DNA of 64,000 nucleotides from Streptococcus gwangjuense (GTDB taxonomy: Bacteria > Bacillota > Bacilli > Lactobacillales > Streptococcaceae), in NCBI RefSeq assembly GCF_003627155.1, contig NZ_CP032621.1, forward strand, positions 1,178,001 to 1,242,000, read 5' to 3'. The first letter of the stretch is position 1; the number at the start of each line of letters is the position of its first letter. The translations under genes were made by a program, and so were the position numbers. The notes under the pieces are model-generated. The model made no database searches, was not told the origin of the DNA, and saw only the letters and a program-made list of their open reading frames with translations. Positions 1 through 11,500 of the stretch are shown one piece after another.

Positions 1-3000
1 TTCACAATCTTCTTGCTGACTTTATTTTCTTTAATCACCACTTCAGTAGTTACAGATTCTGTTTTCTCTGTTTGATTATCGATTCGAGGTGTCAAAGTCA
101 TTCTTCCCTTAGTATAAAGCAACAAGTTCTGTCCATTCACCTCAAGATGCCCACCATCAGATGATTTAGCTTCTAGGTGAATATCTGAAGCTGAAAATTC
201 TGTTTGAGAACCATCCTCATAGCTACCAATGACACGATAAGTTAAGACCTGATCTTCAGTAGCAGTTTCTTTTCCTTCCACAACTACTTCCAAACGTTTC
301 AAGGCAGGAGCTTCCTTCACAAACTGAATTAAGTAAGTTTGAACTAAGTCACCCTTTTGGTCACTCAAGAAGACAGAAGCCTGATAACCATTATCAGCAG
401 AAGCTTGCTGAACAGTTACTTGATAACCAGTAGTCTGAGCTCCAACACTTGGAATTGTTCCAGTGTAAGGAATAGATACACGATAATAAGTCTTACCAGT
501 CTCGAAGTTCTCAAGAGCTTTATCCCCAACAGTAAGTCCTGTAATGCTACTTGTTGTTTCCTTACTGCTTGCGATAAAGGTTGCCGAAACTTCATGACCA
601 TCATCTACCAATTTACCAGTAGCCTCTGTACGTCCACCTTCTTTTGTCAAAGCAGCAGGATCTTTCAAGGTCCAAGAAACAACATCTGTATCAATCAAAC
701 TACCATCTGTCAGAACAGCTGTGACTGTTTTATCCAAATCAGCTGCAGTTGTACCAACTGGTACTGTAGCAACTTTTGGTAACCATCTATCTAAAGCAAT
801 CACTTTTACAAGTGCCTCAGCTTTGGTTTCCAAACCTTCTACACGCCCAGATACTTTCTTCTCACCTGCGCTTGTAAGCAAGTCAGCTGGCACATCCCAT
901 GTTACAGTCTTTTCCTCAACACTACCGTCGCTATAAATAGCTGTTACTGTTTGAGGCAATTCAGGATTTGTAGTCACGTCAGTTGTCGCCTTTACAGGAG
1001 CATAGGATACAAAGTGACGGTTTTCTTTCTTACCAGAAACAGTTGTGACCGTTGCACTGTCAGAAGTTAAACCAGCAGAATCTGCATAAAGCGTAAATTT
1101 ACCTTCTTTTTCAGTCGATTTTACAATAACAACCCCTTTACCATTGAAAGCACGTCTTTGCCATGTTCCATCTGCTTGAGCTTTATAGCGTTCACGACTG
1201 GCTTGTTCTCCATTATCCACACCAACGATCTGTCCCTGACCATGAAGATTAAAATGAACAAGATTATTCGCTGTCGGAACCACATTCCCTTCGCCATCAA
1301 CAATTTCGTAATGGATGTAGGATAGGTCTTTCCCATCTGCAGTGATAACATGCTCTTCTTTAGTCAGACGAACTCTTGCTGGTTCCCCTGCAGTTGTCAC
1401 ACTATCACGCGCAATTTCGTTACCATTTTCATCTCTAGCAATCGCAGTCAGTGTACCTGGTTGGTATTTCACAAGCCACTCAAGATACAATTCACTTGGT
1501 TTAGCCCCCTCATGATATGGACGTCCATCTTCTGTCCTTTTCTTAGTAAATTCCTTTTTACCAAGTGACTCTCCATTTAAGAACAATTCGACACTTGCAG
1601 CATTTGAGAAGGTACGAACTGGAACCTTTCCATCGACCAGCATCTTGCGATCCTTAAGAGTCTCTTCAGTCCAGTTCCAATGCGGTAAAATTCGAACAGT
1701 TGGCTTTTCTTTAGCACTATACCATTCACTACGGTAAAGGTAAAAATCATTCTTCGGTAAGCCAGCCGTATCGATAATACCAAAGTAAGAGCTCTTCACA
1801 GGTGTGTTATCTTGGTTATGCCATGGAGTTGGTTCACCGATATAGTCAATTCCTGTCCAGATAAATTGTCCAGCATAGCCAGCACGATCACGATCAAAAG
1901 TCCATGACTCAGTAGCTGTTCTTCCCCATCCAACACGGTCATTACCATAATCAGATTGTTCATAGTGACGATTTGGACGGTTATCATGTCCAAGTATTTG
2001 AGCAGGATTGTAATAAGAATCACGCGTTCTAGTAGCTGAAGAGGTTTCAGAACCATAAATGAGCCAATCTGGATGCGCACTACGAACCGCATCATAAAAA
2101 CGTTCACCATAGTTCATACCCACAGCATCCATGATTTCTGCAACTTTTAAGAAATCACCTGTCGCTGCACGACTAAATTTATTTTCACCCATGGTGACAT
2201 AACGTTCAGTATCAATCGCCTTGATAATAGCCTTCAGACGCTTAGCAGTTTCGATAGAACGAGGACTACCATTCGCCTCTTCTACCTCATTTCCAAGAGA
2301 CCACATTACGATAGACGGATTGTTCTTATCCCGTTCTACCATTGTTCTGAGATCAAAATCAGACCACTTCTCACCCTTTTTAGCCTCTGGGTGTGTTGCA
2401 TCTTGATCAAAGAACCGTCCATAGTCGTATGTTTTCTTACCACCATACCAGGTATCAAAAGCTTCCTCTTGCACCAAAAGACCTAAACTAGCTGCAGCAT
2501 CAAGCAACTGAGGACTAGCTGGATTGTGGGTTGTTCGAATAGAGTTAACCCCCATATCTTTCAGGAGTTTTAATTTACGATAGGTAGCCTTATAATTTTC
2601 TTCTGCACCCAAAGCTCCATTATCATGGTGAATACTTACTCCGTGGAATTTCATGCGTTCACCATTCAGAGAGAAACCATCCTTAGCAGTCCAATTGAAA
2701 TAACGGTAACCAAATGTATCTTCTGTTACATCAACTAGTTGACCTTCTTTATAAACCTTTGTTTTCAGCACATACAGTTGAGGATGATAACTTTTTGTCG
2801 TCCAAAGAGTTGGTTTATTAACTAGGATTGTTTGTCTGAAATCTGCAACTTCATTTTCTGCTAAATTCTTCGTTTCAGAGCGAACTAATTCTGATACAAC
2901 CTTGCCTTCCTTAGTAAAGATTTGTTGTTCCACAAAGACTTTAGCAGCCTTCTTATCCGTATTTTTAATCTTACTTTGAACCTGTGTTTCAACATTCCCT

Positions 3001-4121
3001 TCTTTTTGCTCAGCAAGTTTTGGAGTAGTGATATGATTACCATTTTCGGCAACATGGACTTTATCACGATAACTAAGAGTTACATCACGATAAATTCCAC
3101 TTCCTGAATACCAACGACTACTTGGTTGCTTATTGGTCACTTGAACAGTAATTGAATTTTCACTACCATCCTTGTTTAAAAATTCTGTGATATCATATGA
3201 AAAATGATTATAGCCACTTGGATAATGTCCTACAAATTTACCATTTACATAGACCTTTGAATCCATGTAAACCCCATCAAAATTAATACGAACATCCTTA
3301 TTCTTGTCTGCTTCATTTAATGTGAAAGTCTTACGATACCAAGCTGTTCCACCATTTAACTGGCCACCTTCATTACGCGCGGGAGACTTATGGTCGAAAT
3401 CAAAATAAATGCTCCAATCATGTGGAAGATTCAATTTAGACCAATCATGAACATCCACATCTTTTTTTGAAAAATCTCCTTGGGCATTTAGTTTAAAATA
3501 CCAATCTTTATTAAAATCTTGTTTTCGATCCGATAATAGTTGTTTTTCCTTTTCAACTTCAGCTTTGTTTGACTCTCCAGATAGTGCTTGCGATTTTTCA
3601 GAAGAAGGTTTGATCTCTGTGTCTGCTTTCACTTGGTCCTTTTCAGAAGTTTTTTTAGAATCCTCTTTCAGTTCTGTTCCAGATGTTGATGCAGATTCAA
3701 CAGGCTTTGGATTTGCCTCTTCAGATTTCTGTTTGTCCTCAGCCTTGGTTCCTTCTTCTACTTTATTTGGAGTTTCCACTTTAGGACTAGCCAATTCATG
3801 ACTACCATCGTTAGCAGGTCTAGTAGTTTCTGTATCCTTAGTCACTTTATCTTCTGTCGACTCAGCTTTGGGTTTTACAAACTCACGCCCACCATTCTCA
3901 TCAGCCTTTGCGATAGCAGCTGCCACATCATCAGGAAGCTTATCTAAAGGCTGAGGTTGATGAACAGTTGTTTCTTCTGTTTGAGTATTGGATAAAGCCA
4001 CTTCCTCAGCTTGTACAGCTGAAATGCCAAATATACTAGCCCCAATCATTACAGATGCCGCACCTATTGCAAATTTACGAATGCTATAATGACAACGTTT
4101 ATCAAAAAGTCTTTTGTTCAT
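1..4121 (-). CDS. bgaA: Surface beta-galactosidase, BgaA type (GH2), 3' end cut by the window
   Basis: Secreted exo-beta-galactosidase that removes terminal galactose from host glycans. About 1373 residues are visible; the C-terminus, where the family carries further modules and an LPXTG anchor, lies beyond the left edge. Residues 1-40 form a YSIRK-type signal peptide (YSIRKFAIGAASVMIG), followed by an acidic, Lys/Ser-rich linker to about residue 195. The GH2 sugar-binding, Ig-like and TIM-barrel domains come next. The acid/base is Glu612 in SLGNEVEE and the likely nucleophile is Glu692 in IYGSETSS. Beta-sandwich domains (DUF4982, Ig/BIG-like) follow. The ATG at 4121 has a GAGGA ribosome site 5 bases upstream. 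The leader holds an 18-bp palindrome that may be a CcpA or LacI-family operator. The next gene upstream, folD, ends in its own terminator, so bgaA is probably transcribed alone. Confidence 0.93.
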   Translation of the reverse strand, partial: MNKRLFDKRCHYSIRKFAIGAASVMIGASIFGISAVQAEEVALSNTQTEETTVHQPQPLDKLPDDVAAAIAKADENGGREFVKPKAESTEDKVTKDTETTRPANDGSHELASPKVETPNKVEEGTKAEDKQKSEEANPKPVESASTSGTELKEDSKKTSEKDQVKADTEIKPSSEKSQALSGESNKAEVEKEKQLLSDRKQDFNKDWYFKLNAQGDFSKKDVDVHDWSKLNLPHDWSIYFDFDHKSPARNEGGQLNGGTAWYRKTFTLNEADKNKDVRINFDGVYMDSKVYVNGKFVGHYPSGYNHFSYDITEFLNKDGSENSITVQVTNKQPSSRWYSGSGIYRDVTLSYRDKVHVAENGNHITTPKLAEQKEGNVETQVQSKIKNTDKKAAKVFVEQQIFTKEGKVVSELVRSETKNLAENEVADFRQTILVNKPTLWTTKSYHPQLYVLKTKVYKEGQLVDVTEDTFGYRYFNWTAKDGFSLNGERMKFHGVSIHHDNGALGAEENYKATYRKLKLLKDMGVNSIRTTHNPASPQLLDAAASLGLLVQEEAFDTWYGGKKTYDYGRFFDQDATHPEAKKGEKWSDFDLRTMVERDKNNPSIVMWSLGNEVEEANGSPRSIETAKRLKAIIKAIDTERYVTMGENKFSRAATGDFLKVAEIMDAVGMNYGERFYDAVRSAHPDWLIYGSETSSATRTRDSYYNPAQILGHDNRPNRHYEQSDYGNDRVGWGRTATESWTFDRDRAGYAGQFIWTGIDYIGEPTPWHNQDNTPVKSSYFGIIDTAGLPKNDFYLYRSEWYSAKEKPTVRILPHWNWTEETLKDRKMLVDGKVPVRTFSNAASVELFLNGESLGKKEFTKKRTEDGRPYHEGAKPSELYLEWLVKYQPGTLTAIARDENGNEIARDSVTTAGEPARVRLTKEEHVITADGKDLSYIHYEIVDGEGNVVPTANNLVHFNLHGQGQIVGVDNGEQASRERYKAQADGTWQRRAFNGKGVVIVKSTEKEGKFTLYADSAGLTSDSATVTTVSGKKENRHFVSYAPVKATTDVTTNPELPQTVTAIYSDGSVEEKTVTWDVPADLLTSAGEKKVSGRVEGLETKAEALVKVIALDRWLPKVATVPVGTTAADLDKTVTAVLTDGSLIDTDVVSWTLKDPAALTKEGGRTEATGKLVDDGHEVSATFIASSKETTSSITGLTVGDKALENFETGKTYYRVSIPYTGTIPSVGAQTTGYQVTVQQASADNGYQASVFLSDQKGDLVQTYLIQFVKEAPALKRLEVVVEGKETATEDQVLTYRVIGSYEDGSQTEFSASDIHLEAKSSDGGHLEVNGQNLLLYTKGRMTLTPRIDNQTEKTESVTTEVVIKENKVSKKIV

Positions 4122-4463
4122 TAAAATCCTCATTTCTTTTTCTTGATACAAAGTAAGCGCTTACTTTATTTTAAAAAACGACCTCCTTCTGAATACACAA
4201 ACACGTACCAAGTTCGATAATATATTTTATATATTAAATATATCAAAACATACCTAAAATTGCAATTATTTTCCATAAATTTAACCTAATAAAATAGTAT
4301 ACAGGATAAGTTCATTCAAAAGAAATAGGTGCAATGAAAGTAGCTTTGGGTTCTAGGCACTTTCCAATACATATTTAATTGCATTAATAACAGTTTTAGA
4401 CTTTAAATTTATAGTTTATGGACTCATATCATTATAGACTGCATTCAGTTACATACACTACAT
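4122..4463 (-). promoter_or_regulatory. bgaA upstream region with candidate promoter
   Basis: This gene-free stretch is very AT-rich and shows no coding potential. Reading toward bgaA, the best promoter candidate is TTGATA (4241-4246), 16 bases, then TATATT (4219-4224). That would start RNA near 4212 and give a leader of about 90 nt. The leader contains an AGGAGGT sequence (4181-4187) with no start codon after it, then the palindrome at 4150-4167. The promoter call is a consensus match by eye. Confidence 0.4.
4150..4167. promoter_or_regulatory. 18-bp perfect palindrome, candidate cre/LacI-family operator
   Basis: AAAGTAAGCGCTTACTTT is a perfect dyad 28 bases upstream of the bgaA start and downstream of its candidate promoter. 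The core AAGCGCTT resembles the centre of catabolite-responsive elements and of LacI-family operators. The position fits a roadblock or repressor site for a sugar-hydrolase gene. The exact regulator is inference. Confidence 0.5.
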
Positions 4464-4499
4464 AAAAAGAAGGTAAAACATTATTCTACCTTCTTTTTT
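4464..4499 (-). terminator. Rho-independent terminator after folD
   Basis: GAAGGTA (4469-4475) pairs with TACCTTC (4487-4493), extended by flanking A and T runs. It lies directly downstream of the folD stop and has T runs on both strands, so it can also stop plus-strand RNA. Confidence 0.8.
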
Positions 4500-4500
4500 C

Positions 4501-5358
4501 CTATTTTATATCCAATGTCCTAAGTGCTGCCTGATAGGTTTGCTCCATTAGCATGGTAATGGTCATAGGACCGACACCTCCAGGAACTGGCGTAATATGG
4601 CTAGCAAGTGGGGCAACTGCCTCATAATCCACATCCCCACAGAGCTTTCCGTTTTCATCGCGATTCATCCCAACGTCAATGACTACCGCACCTGGTTTGA
4701 CAAAGTCAGCAGTCACAAACTTGGCGCGGCCGATTGCTACTACGAGAATATCTGCTTTAGCAGCCACCTTAGCAAGATGATGAGTCCGTGAGTGGGTCAA
4801 AGTCACTGTCGCATTCTTTGCCAAAAGAAGCTGGGCCATAGGTTTTCCAACGATATTGGAACGACCGATGACGACCGCATGTTTACCTTCCAAATCAATT
4901 CCATATTCATGAAACATTTCCATAATTCCTGCAGGTGTTGAAGGAATCATGACTGGGTGACCAGACCAAAGACGCCCCATGTTTAGGGGATGGAAACCAT
5001 CTACGTCCTTTTCAGGATCAATGGCCAACAAAATCGCTTCTTCATCAATATGTTTTGGTAAAGGTAACTGGACCAATATCCCGTGCCATTCTGAATCTTG
5101 ATTATATTTGGCAATCAAGTCTAACAATTCCTCTTGGGTAATGGTATCTGGAACTCGCACAACTTCACTACGGAATCCAGCCGCAAGGGCTGACCTCTCC
5201 TTGTTACGAACGTAGACTTGGCTGGCAGGGTTGTTCCCTACCAAAATCACTACCAAACCAGGTACTAGCCCCGTTTCTTCCTTTAATTTCTCAGTCTTTT
5301 CAGCCAGCTGTCCTTGTAACTTAGCTGCTAGAACCTTCCCATCAATAATCTGTGTCAT
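4501..5358 (-). CDS. folD: Methylenetetrahydrofolate dehydrogenase/cyclohydrolase FolD
   Basis: Bifunctional cytosolic enzyme that interconverts 5,10-methylene-, 5,10-methenyl- and 10-formyl-tetrahydrofolate for purine, Met and formyl-Met synthesis. The 285 residues match the family length. Visible motifs are YVRNKERSA with the catalytic Lys, the NADP-site signature [15 protein letters not shown], and the C-terminal [15 protein letters not shown]. The ATG at 5358 was chosen over a longer in-frame extension because it follows an AGAGAAG ribosome site and gives the usual MTQIIDGK start. The gene stands alone, with its own terminator, an extended -10 promoter and an upstream MET-box-like dyad, which suggests control by methionine status. 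Confidence 0.96.
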   Translation of the reverse strand: MTQIIDGKVLAAKLQGQLAEKTEKLKEETGLVPGLVVILVGNNPASQVYVRNKERSALAAGFRSEVVRVPDTITQEELLDLIAKYNQDSEWHGILVQLPLPKHIDEEAILLAIDPEKDVDGFHPLNMGRLWSGHPVMIPSTPAGIMEMFHEYGIDLEGKHAVVIGRSNIVGKPMAQLLLAKNATVTLTHSRTHHLAKVAAKADILVVAIGRAKFVTADFVKPGAVVIDVGMNRDENGKLCGDVDYEAVAPLASHITPVPGGVGPMTITMLMEQTYQAALRTLDIK

Positions 5359-5388
5359 ATCACTTCTCTTTTCTTTCAAATATCTTCC

Positions 5389-5394
5389 ATTATA
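5389..5394 (-). promoter_or_regulatory. folD promoter, extended -10
   Basis: TGG-TATAAT reads toward folD, with only a weak -35 (TTAGAG-like) 17-18 bases upstream. RNA would start near 5382, about 24 nt before the ATG. A weak -35 is usual for promoters that need an activator. Confidence 0.6.
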
Positions 5395-5439
5395 CCAAAA
5401 ACTGCTAATCCCCTCTAACACTTCTTTCCTAGGCTATCT

Positions 5440-5456
5440 TATAGTTTCAAACTATA
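5440..5456. promoter_or_regulatory. MET-box-like operator (MtaR/MetR type) upstream of folD
   Basis: TATAGTTTCAAACTATA is a perfect dyad around one central base. It matches the MET-box consensus described for the LysR-family methionine regulator MtaR/MetR in streptococci. Its centre (5448) lies about 66 bases upstream of the predicted folD start site, the classical LysR-type activation position. Confidence 0.65.
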
Positions 5457-5458
5457 AG

Positions 5459-5489
5459 AAAAAGGAGCGGATATTCCATCCAACTCCTT
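5459..5489 (-). terminator. Terminator after the MucBP adhesin gene
   Basis: On the minus strand AAGGAG and CTCCTT pair around an inner GGAT/ATCC stem, followed by TTTTT. It lies 26 bases past the adhesin stop codon and abuts the folD MET-box-like dyad. Confidence 0.7.
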
Positions 5490-5515
5490 ATTCTTATTAG
5501 AAAATCTAATTAGAT

Positions 5516-8500
5516 TTAATCTTCTTTTTTCTTGCGAGCAAGAAGTCCAAATCCACCTAGTGCTCCAAGAAGTCCGAGCGCTGCAAGACTAGCGTTAGCT
5601 TCTGTACCTGTGTTAGGCAACTCTTTTTGACCTTCAACATATTTAGGTGTTTCTTGTTTAGAAGGTTGAGCTGGTTTAGCAGGTTTTTCTACTTCCCTAG
5701 GATTTGGAACATAGTTGATTGGAGTGTCCTCACCTGGGTTAGTTGGAACATTTGGTACTTCATATCCTTTAGTTGGATCGTTTGGATCCACTGGTTTCAA
5801 CGGATTACCATCTTTATCCTTAGGTGTGTATCCTGGAACGTATGGAAGAACTGGTTTTTCCTTGCCTGGTTTTGTTGGATCTGTTGGATCGTTTGGATAC
5901 TTGATTGGGTCTGTTGGTTGACCTGGGATGTTTGGCACCCATGATCCTAGTGGTTTGTAAACATAAGTTACTGTTGAACCATCTTTACCAATCTTACCTT
6001 TCGCTTCTCCATCTACACGAACAAGAACATAACCCTTGATAACTTTTCCACTTGTAGCGTACTCATCACCTACTTTACCTTCTGTAGTCTCTGCTGGAAG
6101 AAGGTCTTTACCTTTTTCATCTACATATTTAACTACTAGGTTAGCTTTGTTCGCTACATAGTTGATTGGAGTGTCCTCACCTGGGTTAGTTGGAACATTT
6201 GGCACTTCATATCCTTTAGTTGGATCGTTTGGATCAACTGGTTTCAACGGATTACCATCTTTATCCTTAGGTGTGTATCCTGGCACGTACGGAAGAACTG
6301 GTTTATCCTTGCCTGGTTTGGTTGGATCTGTTGGATCGTTTGGATACTTGATTGGGTCTGTTGGTTGACCTGGGATGTTTGGTACCCATGAACCAAGTGG
6401 TTTGTAAACATAAGTTACTGTTGAACCATCTTTACCAATCTTACCTTTCGCTTCCCCATCTACACGAACAAGAACATAACCCTTGATAACTTTTCCACTT
6501 GTAGCGTACTCATCGCCTACTTTACCTTCGGTAGTCTCTGCAGGAAGAAGGTCTTTGCCTTTTTCATCTACATATTTAACTACTAGGTTAGCTTTGTTCG
6601 CTACATAATTGATTGGAGTGTCCTCACCTGGGTTAGTTGGAACATTTGGTACTTCATATCCTTTAGTTGGATCGTTTGGATCCACTGGTTTCAACGGATT
6701 ACCATCTTTATCCTTAGGTGTGTAGCCTGGAACGTATGGAAGAACTGGTTTATCCTTGCCTGGTTTGGTTGGATCTGTTGGATCATTTGGATACTTGATT
6801 GGGTCTGTTGGTTGACCTGGGATGTTTGGCACCCATGATCCTAGTGGTTTGTAAACATAAGTTACTGTTGAACCATCTTTACCAATCTTACCTTTCGCTT
6901 CTCCATCTACACGAACAAGAACATAACCCTTGATAACTTTTCCGCTTGTGGCGTACTCATCACCTACTTTACCTTCGGTAGTCTCTGCAGGAAGAAGGTC
7001 TTTGCCTTTTTCATCTACATATTTAACTACTAGGTTAGCTTTGTTCGCTACGTAGTTGATTGGTGTATCCTCACCTGGGTTAGTTGGAACATTTGGTACT
7101 TCATATCCTTTAGTTGGATCGTTTGGATCTACCGGTTTCAACGGATTACCGTCTTTATCCTTAGGTGTGTATCCTGGCACATATGGTACTACTTCTGTTG
7201 GTTGTCCTGGTTTTGTTGGATCTGTTGGATCATTTGGATACTTGATTGGGTCTGTTGGTTGACCTGGGATGTTTGGTACCCATGAACCTAATGGTTTATA
7301 TGTTACAACTTCTGTAGTATCTTCTGAGTCTGCAGTTACTTTTGTAGTTGGTACAGTTGCTTTATCAGCTAAGTATCCTTTAACTACTGGTGATTTAACT
7401 TCAGCTAAGTCTTGAGCTGGAGTCCAATCTCCGTATGTAACTTCACCTGTTACCAAGTTGATCTTAGCTTCACGTGTGAATTTAGCTTCTTGTGTTACTG
7501 TTTTTGGAGTGCCGTCTTCGTTTAATACTGGAGTTCCATCTTCGTATACGTATGTAATTGTACGTGTTACTGTTTTGTTTAGATCTTTTTCTTCCAAGCC
7601 AGCTGGGTATTTAGGTCCGTCTGGGTTGTTTGGATCCACTGGAGTTCCTGGAGTTTTTGGTTGATCTGGCGTAACTGGTACAACACGTTCCTTAAGAGTT
7701 ACTTTGAACTCTTGATCAGTGTCTTTATCTTTATCGAACTTACCACCTTCTGGATATGTATTAGATACTAATTCATATCCTTTGTTTTCAAGTTCTTTGA
7801 TCTTAGCTTTTACTTCAGCTTCTTTTGTAAGTGGTGTATCTGAGTCACCTTCTTCAGTAATAGCATCAACACCTGGAATTGGGTTTCCTTTTTCATCTAC
7901 GAAAGTCGTCTTCGCTTTTTGAGTATCTTTTACGTAGTTGATTGGTGTATCTTGACTTGGATCTGTTGGAAGACTTGGTACTTCATATCCTTTAGTTGGA
8001 TCGTTTGGATCAACTGGTTTCAACGGATTACCATCTTTATCCTTAGGTGTGTAGCCTGGTACATATGGTACTACTTCAGTTGGTTGTCCTGGTTTTGTTG
8101 GATCTGTTGGATCATTTGGATACTTGATTGGGTCTGTTGGTTGACCTGGGATGTTTGGAATCCATGAACCGATTGGTTTGTAGGTTACAACTTCCTTGAT
8201 ATCTTCTGAATTACCTGTTACGTTTACAACTGCTACACTTGCTTTATCAGCTAAGTATCCTTTAACTACTGGTGATTTAACTTCAGCTAAGTCTTGAGCT
8301 GGAGTCCAATCTCCGTATGTGACTTCACCTGTAACTAAATTAACTTTCGCTTCACGTGTGAATTTAGCTTCTTGTGTTACTGTTTTTGGAGTGCCATCTT
8401 CGTTTAATACTGGAGTGCCATCTTCGTAGACATAAGTAATTGTACGTGTGACAGTTTTGTTTAGATCTTTTTCTTCCAAACCAGCTGGGTATTTAGGTCC

Positions 8501-11500
8501 ATCTGGGTTGTTTGGATCAACTGGAGTTCCTGGTGTTTTTGGTTGATCTGGTGTAACTGGTACAACACGTTCTTTAAGAGTTACTTTGAACTCTTGATCA
8601 GTGTCTTTATCTTTATCGAACTTACCGCCTTCTGGGTATGTATTAGAAACTAATTCATAACCTTTGTTTTCAAGTTCTTTGATTTTCGCTTTTACATCAG
8701 CTTCTTTTGTAAGTGGTGTATCTGAGTCACCTTCTTCAGTAATAGCATCAACACCTGGAATTGGGTTTCCTTTTTCATCTACGAAAGTCGTCTTCGCTTT
8801 TTGAGTATCTTTTACGTAGTTGATTGGTGTATCTTGACTTGGATCTGTTGGAAGACTTGGTACTTCATATCCTTTAGTTGGATCGTTTGGATCAACTGGT
8901 TTCAACGGATTACCATCTTTATCCTTAGGTGTGTAGCCTGGTACATATGGTACTACTTCAGTTGGTTGTCCTGGTTTTGTTGGATCTGTTGGATCATTTG
9001 GATACTTGATTGGGTCTGTTGGTTGACCTGGGATGTTTGGAATCCATGAACCGATTGGTTTGTAGGTTACAACTTCCTTGATATCTTCTGAATTACCTGT
9101 TACGTTTACAACTGCTACACTTGCTTTATCAGCTAAGTATCCTTTAACTACTGGTGATTTAACTTCAGCTAAGTCTTGAGCTGGAGTCCAATCTCCGTAT
9201 GTGACTTCACCTGTAACTAAATTAACTTTCGCTTCACGTGTGAATTTAGCTTCTTGTGTTACTGTTTTTGGAGTGCCATCTTCGTTTAATACTGGAGTGC
9301 CATCTTCGTATACGTATGTTATTGTACGTGTTACTGTTTTGTTTAGATTTTTTTCTTCCAAGCCAGCTGGGTATTTAGGTCCGTCTGGGTTATTTGGATC
9401 AACAGGTGTTCCTGGTGTTTTTGGTTGATCTGGTGTAACTGGTACAACACGTTCTTTAAATGTTACTGTGAACTCTTGGTCAGTGTTAACATCTTTATCG
9501 AATACTCCGTCTGTTGGGTATGTATTAGATACTAATTCATATCCTTTATTTTGAGCTTCTTTGATTTTCGCAGCGATTTCATCTGCTTTTGTAAGCTTGT
9601 CTCCACCTTTACCTGTTTCAGTTACCGGTGTATTTCCTTCAACCTCTTTTACATTACCATCTTTGTCTTGGTAAACAAATGTTGTTTTAGCTTTTTGGAT
9701 TGGTGAGTAAGTTACTACATATTCGTAATCTTCATCTGTTGCAGTTGTTGGCTGTACAGGAACTTTTTCTACACTTGCAATGTATCCTTCTTTTTGAGGC
9801 ACAGTTACTTCTGGAAGATTTGTATCTCCGTTCCCTACCCAATTAACGTAAACAGGCTTATCATTAGAATCAACTACAGCTTTACCATCAGAATTCAATT
9901 TGACAGTACCTGTATAATTTACTGTTTGTTTAGATGGTTCAAATACCTGTTGCCCTGCAAGATCCTTAGCATCGTCTGCATACACATACTTAATTGTACG
10001 TTTGACTTCCTCAACCTTAGTCTTCTTAACATATGAATAAATAACATTGTTAACATAGGCACTAGGGTTCAAACCATTCGCTTTAATTTCTTCAGGAGTA
10101 TAAATTTCACTAATTCTCTTATCACTAACATTGATAGTTCCTGTCGGACCTTTTGGAGGTATTTCAGCTAAAATATAGTCAATACCATTAACAGGTTTAA
10201 TAACATCAGGAATTTGACTTGAAACATCATATTTTTTACCTAAAATATTCTTTGTTTCATGACTGCCATCTTCTTTAAGTTTAGCAAATCCATCATATTC
10301 AGTAGGCATATAGCCAAGTATTTTACCAGTTTCTAAATCGGTCAATGTTAGGGTAACAGCTCCGGTTTCAACTGTTGTTGAACCACTTGGAGAAGCATTA
10401 ACAACCCATCCATTTGTAACCTTGGTTGTAACATCTTCTTTTTGACCATCTAGTACAGTCCCACCTGTTACAGTAAGAGTCCCAGACGTTTTATCATTAC
10501 CTACTGTGCTTCCGTCTGTAACACGCCCCAAATCATCATACTTCAGCTTTGAAAATTCATCTGTAAATGTTCGATTAGTTATCTTTCTTTCAATTCCTAA
10601 CTTATCAAGGGCCATAGAAATAGTTGAACCTTCTTGAATAGCCCCATCAATTACTTCTAATTCTAACTCTGTTGGTGATTTTAAAGTTGCTTTTAATGTG
10701 AAATCTGTATCTCTCCCGTCGTTAAGAATCCAAACATTATTCTCATTAGCTTTTACATTAGCAAAACGGTCTGAGGGTCTGTAAGTTATGCTATCTGTTT
10801 TAGTAGTAGTTGATGCAGTATTTTTACTTCCAGGGATTTCACTGAAGTAATTAAAGTCCGTATTAGGAAGTTTTATTGTAAACTTACTACCTTTATTGTA
10901 TCGAACATCTGTATCCGTATTAATTGTAAGTGTATTCCCAATTTTTTCTAAAGTCGAACCTTTATATCTTAAACCACTATTTGGTGTCAAAGAAACGGAA
11001 GTAGATTGTTTTTGAGTACTTGGTTTAGTAGCTTTATTAGTATATGTATGTTCTACAGCCACTTGACCATCAACTTTGATAGATGCTACATAATCCGTAT
11101 CTTTAGAAATTTGAGGGGCTTGATAAGCTGTTCCTGTCAGATACTCAACAGAATATGTAGTAACTGCATAGTTTTTTGCTTTATCATTCCACTTGATTTT
11201 ATAAGTGACAGTCCCTACTTCATTTGGAATAGCTGGTTTTTCAGCCAAACGCTCTTCATAGGTCATTCCATCTTTCATACGTTGTGCCCAATATGGACTT
11301 GTTCCACCTTTATTACCTGTAGAATTGCTTTGTGCCACTGATTCAACAACACCAATTTCAGTTCCATCAGCTGCAGTAATTTTTGTACCTTTTGTAAAAG
11401 AATTCCCAAATGCTGCTAAATTCTTTAACTCAATTGTAGTTGTATCTCCTGCTTTTACATTAGAAGTATCAAATGATACCTCTAAGCCCCATGACAAAGG

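Noticed and set aside
5627-9428. Plus-strand open frames rich in Trp, Cys, Gly or Val in the MucBP adhesin
   Set aside because: They mirror Pro/Asp/Thr-rich repeats on the other strand and have no start signals.
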